Positions 58,914-64,000 of a stretch of DNA of 64,000 nucleotides are shown piece by piece (the first letter of the stretch is position 1; each line of letters opens with the position of its first letter). A program made the translations under genes and the position numbers. Source of the DNA: Cognatundibacterium squillarum (lineage in GTDB: Bacteria > Pseudomonadota > Gammaproteobacteria > Burkholderiales > Burkholderiaceae_D); assembly GCF_014652435.1 (NCBI RefSeq), contig NZ_BMYU01000003.1, positions 372,001-436,000 on the forward strand. The letters run 5' to 3'. Under the pieces are notes generated by a model. The model saw nothing but the letters and a program-made list of their open reading frames with translations, did no database searches and was not told the DNA's origin.

Positions 58914-59774
58914 TCAGGCGCGGGAATCGTAATTCACGCGGTGGGTGACGCTGCGGAGTCCACGGATTTCACTGTATTTATTCAGCGAACTACTGACTGT
59001 GCCGGTGACGTAATTTGTCCATGTGAAGTCAATTGTGCAGGTGGATACCAGTGCAGTATTCGGATTGTTATTATTTTTTGCCTGACTGCGTGCGTTCAGT
59101 ACGGCATCCAGATCCAGCGTATCAATGCGGTAAGCATCCGGATCCAGTTTGTGATTAATATCCGTGCTGTCTGTGAAACTGCTGCCGTCGGTACGGTTGC
59201 AGTTTACAGACATCGATGCATACACGTAACCCGGCATGGCGCGGCTGAACTGTACGCGCATTTTGACCGCACTGCGCGGCAGATTTGATACGGCGGCAGG
59301 AGTTGTAATGCTGAATGCAGAAGGGATGGTTACAGTAGCCGGATAATTGTCTGCACCGCGCTGCAGGCTGACAGTCACCACAGGTTGTGCGCTGTTGTCA
59401 TTGAACTGGCCGCTGTATTTTGTGCGCATACCGCCACTGTTGTCCGATAACACGATACTCTGCCCGTTACCGCTGGCGGTGATTCTGTCATTGCCGCTGG
59501 GACGTACTGTGGTGAATACATTGGCGCTTTGTCCCAGCCCGGCGTCAACTTGCACCACACCATTATTCTGACTGACGGAAAAGCGGGTCGAAATGTCAGT
59601 AAGTGCCAGATCAGATGATTCTTTACAATTAAGTACACCGCAGACTAAACCCTGCCCAATCGCATTGCCAATGTCTTCGCCGGGATTGCCACCGCCGCCG
59701 CATCCGCTGAGGATGAAAACACCCATCGCACTGATCAGTTGCAGCGTACGTGAATTTCGGAATCCGGGTTTCAT
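58914..59774 (-). CDS. Lipoprotein with four conserved cysteines, tandem paralog 1
   Basis: A 286-residue lipoprotein from the ATG 59774 (AAGGAGCTGA before it). Lipobox FILSGC is followed by a glycine run. It is homologous throughout to the next gene upstream. Shared features are CGVLNCKES near residue 55, a middle part rich in beta-strand patterns, SVNCNRTDGSSFTDSTD, DAYRIDTLDLDAVLNARS and the C-terminal TCTIDFTWTNYV, with the end HRVNYDSRA. The non-lipid cysteines are conserved in both, so two disulfides are possible. No domain is recognised. The gene may be expressed alone or after its paralog (116-bp gap). Confidence 0.8.
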   Translation of the reverse strand: MKPGFRNSRTLQLISAMGVFILSGCGGGGNPGEDIGNAIGQGLVCGVLNCKESSDLALTDISTRFSVSQNNGVVQVDAGLGQSANVFTTVRPSGNDRITASGNGQSIVLSDNSGGMRTKYSGQFNDNSAQPVVTVSLQRGADNYPATVTIPSAFSITTPAAVSNLPRSAVKMRVQFSRAMPGYVYASMSVNCNRTDGSSFTDSTDINHKLDPDAYRIDTLDLDAVLNARSQAKNNNNPNTALVSTCTIDFTWTNYVTGTVSSSLNKYSEIRGLRSVTHRVNYDSRA

Positions 59775-59890
59775 CTTCAGCTCCTTAATTTTAGGGTGGC
59801 AATGGCATGAAGTTGGCATGATAGCAAAAAAATATGTGCAGGATGACAGTATTTTCGCCGCCGATGCGCATCAGAAATGACTAGTCAACG

Positions 59891-60751
59891 TCAGGCACGG
59901 GCATCGTAATAGACGCGCTGGGTGACTGCGTACTGACCGCGGACAGAGCTGTATTTGTTCAGTGCGTTGCTGACATTGCCGCGCACATAGTTTGTCCAGT
60001 CCATATCGATGTCACAGTTTGCGACCGCTGCAGTCTCCGGCTTCTGATTGTTTTTTGTGCGGCTGCGTTCGTTGAGTAGCAGATCCAGCTCGGCGGTATC
60101 AATCCGGTAAGCATCGTTATCCAGTCTTGGGTTGAAATCTGTGACGTCGGTAAAACTGCTTCCGTCCGTACGCCGGCATTGAAGAGAAAGGCTGATATAA
60201 ACACCATTGCTGACATCGCGGCTGAGTTGTACGCGCAGCTTTCCTGCGCTGCGGTTCAAATTCACCGGGCCGGAAGGCGACAGTATGCTGAAGGGCGCAG
60301 GTAACGTAACGCTGGCAGGAAAATATTCGTTGCCACGCTGAAATTGAATATTAGCCAGTGCTTGCGTACTGGCATCCGTCAGCAAACCGCTGAACTTCAG
60401 TCGTTCCCCCTGACTGATATCGCTCAGGGGAATATTTCTGCCATTCAGACTCACTGTGATGCCATCTGTTTGACTGAGGCGTACTGCTGTGAACACATTC
60501 AGACTCTTATGAAGTGTTGCAGTGACGCTGATTCCGTTCATTTTTTGCGTGACATTCACATCAATTGCAATTTCACCGGGGCTTAATTCTGCGGATTCCT
60601 TGCAATTCGTCAGACCGCAGCTAATCCCTTCGGCAAACCCTTTAGCGATTCCGTCAAACGGATCGTAACTGCCACCACAGGCAGTGAGCAACAGAACGCC
60701 GGCCAGTCCGGATACAGAAACCGCGCGTAAAGAATTGGTGCTGAAGATCAT
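59891..60751 (-). CDS. Lipoprotein with four conserved cysteines, tandem paralog 2
   Basis: A 286-residue lipoprotein with lipobox LLLTAC at residues 20-25. It matches its downstream paralog along the whole length: CGLTNCKES, FPASVTLPAPFSI, SLQCRRTDGSSFTDVTDFN, DAYRIDTAELDLLLNERS, NCDIDMDWTNYV and the end QRVYYDARA. The two copies have the same length but clearly diverged, so the duplication is not recent. No domain known to me fits. The start has a weak site (CGGAGAATCGACA). The gene is divergent from the DPP-IV-like peptidase gene, with 171 bp between. Confidence 0.8.
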   Translation of the reverse strand: MIFSTNSLRAVSVSGLAGVLLLTACGGSYDPFDGIAKGFAEGISCGLTNCKESAELSPGEIAIDVNVTQKMNGISVTATLHKSLNVFTAVRLSQTDGITVSLNGRNIPLSDISQGERLKFSGLLTDASTQALANIQFQRGNEYFPASVTLPAPFSILSPSGPVNLNRSAGKLRVQLSRDVSNGVYISLSLQCRRTDGSSFTDVTDFNPRLDNDAYRIDTAELDLLLNERSRTKNNQKPETAAVANCDIDMDWTNYVRGNVSNALNKYSSVRGQYAVTQRVYYDARA

Positions 60752-60922
60752 TGTCGATTCTCCGAAAAGAAAGATACATTCAAAGAGTTATTATCTTAGC
60801 AAATAATGCTGTTTGCATAACAATATTATTTGGAAGTTAACTTCTTTTAAGCGACGGGAACTTTTTTCTTCTGCTAATATCCACTAGATATATTTAAAGA
60901 ATATTTTTCAGGAGATATCAGA

Positions 60923-63244
60923 TTGAAACAGACAACCAGAACAAGTGTCGTGTTGCTCAGTACGGCGTTGTGGTTCAGCCCGCAACTCAGCGCTGCCACA
61001 CAGACTGCATCGCCAACCGCACAGCAATATGCGCTGGCAGAGCGCTATCTGCCGGAAAATATAGCGAAACTGGCTTACCGCCTGCATATACAGCCGCAGT
61101 GGGTGCAGGGCAAAAGCGGGGTGTTCTGGTATTACCGTGATGATGCGGAGCAGCCGCGTTACGAACTGGTGTTTGCGGCCGATAAAAAGCGCGAAGTCTT
61201 GTTTGATCATGCAGCGCTGACGCAGGCGCTGGCTGCGGCCAGCGGTAAGCCGCAGGAGAATCTGCACTGGCGGCTTGCTGCGCTGAAAGTGGCGGATGAC
61301 TTGCAAACCCTGGAATTTCGTTATCAGGGCAAGCGCTGGGAATGGCAGCGCAAAGAAGGCAAGCTGAAAGAAATTTCCGATACGCCAGCCGCCGCACTGG
61401 CGACCCGTTCACCGGATGGCAAATGGGATGTGGTGGTGAAGGCCGGGAATTTGTGGCTGAAAGAAGTCAGCAGCGGTAATGAACGTCAGCTGACCACCGA
61501 CGGCACGCCGGAAATGCCGTATGCGCAACCGCTGATGGACCCGAAACTGATTATCGACGGCAAACACAAACAGGCGTCTGACGTGACGGATCTGAGCTGG
61601 TCACCGGATTCCACCCGCATCGCCACCTTCCGCATGGATTTGCGCGATGCGGCAACGCTGACGCTGATGCAATCCAGCCCGCCGGATGGCAGTCTGCGTC
61701 CGAAGACATTTACTTATCCGTATGCACTCAGCGGTGACACCCGCACCGCGACGGCGGCGCTGACGATCATCCGTATCGCGGATGGTCAGCAAATAACCCC
61801 GCAGTTAGCGCCACAAGCCATGCTGTATTACGGCGATCCGGATTACCGCTGGAGCGCTGACAGCCGCCACCTGCTGCATTTCCGTCCGGCACGCGGATAC
61901 GCCAGCATCGACCTGTTCAAAATCGATGCAGACACCGGCGCCGCGACCTTGCTGGTGCAGGAAAAAGCTGAACCATATGCCGACTATTACGGCCATCGTT
62001 ACTGGCTGCGCGAACAGCAGAATGAAATTTACTGGACCAGCGATGCCGGCGGCTGGAAGCACTATTATCTGTACGATGCGCAGAGTGGCAAACAACTGGC
62101 GGCGCTGACCAGTGGTAACTGGCGCGCCGGTGACATCCTGCAGTTTGATGATGCAAACAAACAGGTGATACTGACCGGCATGGGCCGTGAACCGGCGCGC
62201 GATCCTTATCTGCGTCATGTGTACCGCGTCGGTAAAGACGGTTCAAAACTGCGCTTGCTGACACCGGAAGCACTGGACCACGATGTCAGCGTGTCGCCGG
62301 ATACACGCTATCTGGTCGATAACATGTCAGCCGTCAATCAGCCCACCCGCACCGTGCTGCGTGACGGCGACAGCGGCAAAATTCTGATGGAGCTGGAGCA
62401 GTCCGATATCAGCCGCCTGCTGGCCACTGGTTTCCGCTTGCCGGAACCATTCAGCGCCACGGCGGCTGACGGCAAAACACCTCTGTACGGCGTGCTGTAC
62501 TACCCGGTTCGCGCCAGACAGGGAAACCGTTATCCGGTGATTGATAATATTTATACCGGACCGCACACCACCTATGCACCGAAGTCGTTCGTGCGTGCTT
62601 TGCGCAGCAGTGCACTACCGCTGACTGCACTGGATTTTGCTATTGTGTATGTCGATGGTCGCGGTACCACGCGCCGCAGCCGTGAATTTCTGAATTACGC
62701 ATTTAATAATCTTGGCGCCAATGGCTACGAAGATCATGAAGTCGCGATCCGTGCACTGGCTGCACAGAAGCCTTTACTGGATGTAAACCGCGTCGGTATC
62801 TTCGGATTTTCTGCCGGTGGCTACGATACGGCACGTGCGATGTTCACCCGTCCGGATTTTTACAAAGTCGGCTGGGCGGCATCCGGTAACCATGATCACC
62901 GTTCCGATAAAGCCGTCTGGAATGAACAGTGGATGGGCGGCCCGACGCTGGGTGCACACTATGACCGTGATTCCAACCTGAGCGCCGCAAAAAATCTGAA
63001 AGGCCGCCTGATGATTGCGCATGGTGAGCTGGATAACAACGTGAACCCGATGGCCTCACTGCAACTGGTGAATGCCCTGATCAAAGCCGGAAAAGATTTC
63101 GATATGCTGATTGTGCCGAACGGCGATCACTTCCTCGATGACAGCGCGTATTACAACCGCCGCCGCTGGGATTATTTCATCCGCCATTTGCAACAGCGTG
63201 AGCCTTTGCCACTGAATACACCGGATACAGTCAGCGTTAAGTAA
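60923..63244 (+). CDS. DPP-IV-like S9 peptidase (exported)
   Basis: A 773-residue serine peptidase. The start is TTG at 60923, with AGGAGATATCAGA before it. A signal peptide covers about 1-24 (SVVLLSTALWFSPQLSAA). An eight-bladed beta-propeller (about 60-490), with patterns such as DLSWSPDSTRIATF and YRWSADSRHLLHF, precedes the alpha/beta-hydrolase domain. The catalytic triad is Ser 630 in FGFSAGGYD, Asp 704 in HGELDNNVN and His 736 in NGDHFLD, matching the family order. It probably removes X-Pro dipeptides from peptides in the periplasm. A terminator follows. Confidence 0.93.
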   Translation: MKQTTRTSVVLLSTALWFSPQLSAATQTASPTAQQYALAERYLPENIAKLAYRLHIQPQWVQGKSGVFWYYRDDAEQPRYELVFAADKKREVLFDHAALTQALAAASGKPQENLHWRLAALKVADDLQTLEFRYQGKRWEWQRKEGKLKEISDTPAAALATRSPDGKWDVVVKAGNLWLKEVSSGNERQLTTDGTPEMPYAQPLMDPKLIIDGKHKQASDVTDLSWSPDSTRIATFRMDLRDAATLTLMQSSPPDGSLRPKTFTYPYALSGDTRTATAALTIIRIADGQQITPQLAPQAMLYYGDPDYRWSADSRHLLHFRPARGYASIDLFKIDADTGAATLLVQEKAEPYADYYGHRYWLREQQNEIYWTSDAGGWKHYYLYDAQSGKQLAALTSGNWRAGDILQFDDANKQVILTGMGREPARDPYLRHVYRVGKDGSKLRLLTPEALDHDVSVSPDTRYLVDNMSAVNQPTRTVLRDGDSGKILMELEQSDISRLLATGFRLPEPFSATAADGKTPLYGVLYYPVRARQGNRYPVIDNIYTGPHTTYAPKSFVRALRSSALPLTALDFAIVYVDGRGTTRRSREFLNYAFNNLGANGYEDHEVAIRALAAQKPLLDVNRVGIFGFSAGGYDTARAMFTRPDFYKVGWAASGNHDHRSDKAVWNEQWMGGPTLGAHYDRDSNLSAAKNLKGRLMIAHGELDNNVNPMASLQLVNALIKAGKDFDMLIVPNGDHFLDDSAYYNRRRWDYFIRHLQQREPLPLNTPDTVSVK

Positions 63245-63284
63245 TTCTTCATTCTGATTTGCAAGTTGTCTTCAGCCGTGTTTT

Positions 63285-63310
63285 GCCAGCACTCCGGTGC
63301 TGGCTTTTTT
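63285..63310 (+). terminator. Terminator after the peptidase gene
   Basis: A perfect seven-base stem (GCCAGCA / TGCTGGC) with a six-base loop is followed by T6. It lies 41 bp past the stop codon. Confidence 0.9.
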
Positions 63311-63411
63311 ATTTCTGCGCGGCAGCTGAGATTGCGGATGACGAATGCCGGTGAACGACGAAAAGCAGTGATGCGTCGTCTGACATGCCGGAAAGATGCG
63401 AAACGCATGCA

Positions 63412-63513
63412 AAATGCGGAGTTCCGCACAGAAAAAAGCCGTTTTTCACGGACGTCCGCGAATTTGCTGGCTGAGCGGGCAGGGCAGAAATCGTGCGATG
63501 ACGATTTCTGCCG
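63412..63513 (+). repeat. Degenerate copy E of the intergenic repeat
   Basis: Only the ends match: AAATGCGGAGTTCCGCACAG at the left and GATGACGATTTCTGCCGCA at the right. The middle, including the invariant core, is replaced. The interval is longer (about 102 bp). It again lies between convergent genes. Confidence 0.5.
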
Positions 63514-63528
63514 CATGAGGGAAGGGAA

Positions 63529-64000
63529 TTACAGGTTCGGTGCGAGCCAGCGTTCGACTTGTTCTTTGCTGACGCCGCGACGGTCGGCCATGTCGCTGAC
63601 CTGATCATTGCCGATTTTGCCGACGCTGAAGTATTTCGATTGCGGATGGGCGAAGTAGAAGCCGGATACGGCGGCGCCCGGAATCATGGCGAACGATTCG
63701 GTGACCTGCATCTCGATTTCTTCACACTGCATGACGCGGAACATATCGGCTTTCACGGTATGTTCCGGGCAAGCCGGATAACCCGGTGCCGGACGAATAC
63801 CGCTGTAGCTTTCAGCGATCAGCGCTTCATTGCTCAGTTGTTCATCGGCGGCGTAGCCCCACAAATCTTTACGCACACGTTCGTGCAGATATTCCGCAAA
63901 CGCTTCTGCCAGACGGTCCGCCAGCGACTTCAGCATGATGCTGCTGTAGTCATCGTGCGCCGCTTCAAAACGCTGTTCGTGTTTTTCGATCCCCAGACCG
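63529..64000 (-). CDS. metH: Cobalamin-dependent methionine synthase, C-terminal part (partial)
   Basis: The gene runs off the right edge; only about 156 C-terminal residues are visible. They form the end of the S-adenosylmethionine-binding activation domain: [48 protein letters not shown], then [16 protein letters not shown] and [23 protein letters not shown]. This is the part that allows reductive reactivation of cobalamin after oxidation. The enzyme transfers a methyl group from methyltetrahydrofolate to homocysteine. The protein ends with the usual WLAPNL-type tail. The promoter and possible riboswitch are outside the window. Confidence 0.97.
   Translation of the reverse strand, partial: GLGIEKHEQRFEAAHDDYSSIMLKSLADRLAEAFAEYLHERVRKDLWGYAADEQLSNEALIAESYSGIRPAPGYPACPEHTVKADMFRVMQCEEIEMQVTESFAMIPGAAVSGFYFAHPQSKYFSVGKIGNDQVSDMADRRGVSKEQVERWLAPNL

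Noticed and set aside
63412..63513. Full copy of the 84-bp repeat next to metH
   Set aside because: Only the two ends match and the invariant core is missing, so it is listed only as a degenerate copy.
1..64000. tRNA, rRNA, CRISPR arrays, insertion sequences, prophage or toxin-antitoxin modules
   Set aside because: I looked for repeats, transposase motifs, spacer arrays and typical RNA cores and found none; the CII-like protein is isolated and does not suggest a prophage.

Overview
The window (64 kb, roughly 53-55 % G+C by eye) reads as an ordinary, gene-dense chromosomal segment of a betaproteobacterium, most likely Burkholderiales and perhaps Oxalobacteraceae. The main reasons are a Bug/TctC-type binding protein with a TctDE-like two-component system, several PAS/GGDEF/EAL proteins, a DUF1800-DUF1501 pair, split chromate-transporter genes, a B12-dependent MetH and the general gene style. 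I see no rRNA, tRNA, CRISPR array, insertion sequence or integrase. Family names come from recognised motifs, not from searches.

Layout. 0-5.4 kb: a phosphonate-type binding protein cut by the left edge, a small membrane protein, a DyP peroxidase and a MASE1-PAS-GGDEF-EAL protein. 5.7-14.5 kb: a divergent uptake and sensing locus. On the minus strand lies a Bug protein followed by an iron-type ABC transporter (binding protein, fused permease, ATPase). On the plus strand lie a TctDE-like two-component system, a CsoR/RcnR-fold protein and an extracellular solute-binding protein. Pairs of direct repeats spaced 11 bp lie before both divergent units. 14.5-15.1 kb: a gene-free convergent gap holding an array of DnaA-box-like sequences with mostly helical spacing. 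15.1-27 kb: a B12-type radical SAM protein, a 23-residue hydrophobic peptide gene, a LysE exporter, a chemoreceptor broken by a frameshift next to cheW, HDOD, GH18, SlyX and metallo-beta-lactamase proteins, and an intact chemoreceptor.

27-40 kb: a large lipoprotein, DUF2721, an OmpR/EnvZ-type pair divergent from a Spy/CpxP-like protein, a DUF3369-EAL response regulator, YegD, a CNNM/CorC protein, a TetA-like MFS pump and DctA. 40-53 kb: a TonB-dependent receptor, an unknown membrane protein, a MocR regulator divergent from a small gene, a TonB-like proline-rich protein, the DUF1800-DUF1501 pair, a split ChrA transporter and a phage-CII-like protein. 53-64 kb: a Sel1 protein, an HD-GYP plus PAS-GGDEF-EAL operon, a ZntB-like transporter, two tandem paralogous lipoproteins, a DPP-IV-like S9 peptidase and the C-terminus of MetH.

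Three things stand out beyond the genes. First, the origin-like DnaA-box array at 14.52-14.96 kb. Second, a previously unnamed 84-bp intergenic repeat with four clear copies and one degenerate copy, four of the five lying in gaps between convergent genes. Third, the Bug/TctDE/iron-type ABC arrangement with its 11-bp-spaced repeats. Smaller points are the 23-residue peptide, an apparent ~31-bp deletion in a chemoreceptor, a LysE gene whose best ribosome-binding site points to the wrong frame, and the tandem lipoproteins with conserved cysteines.
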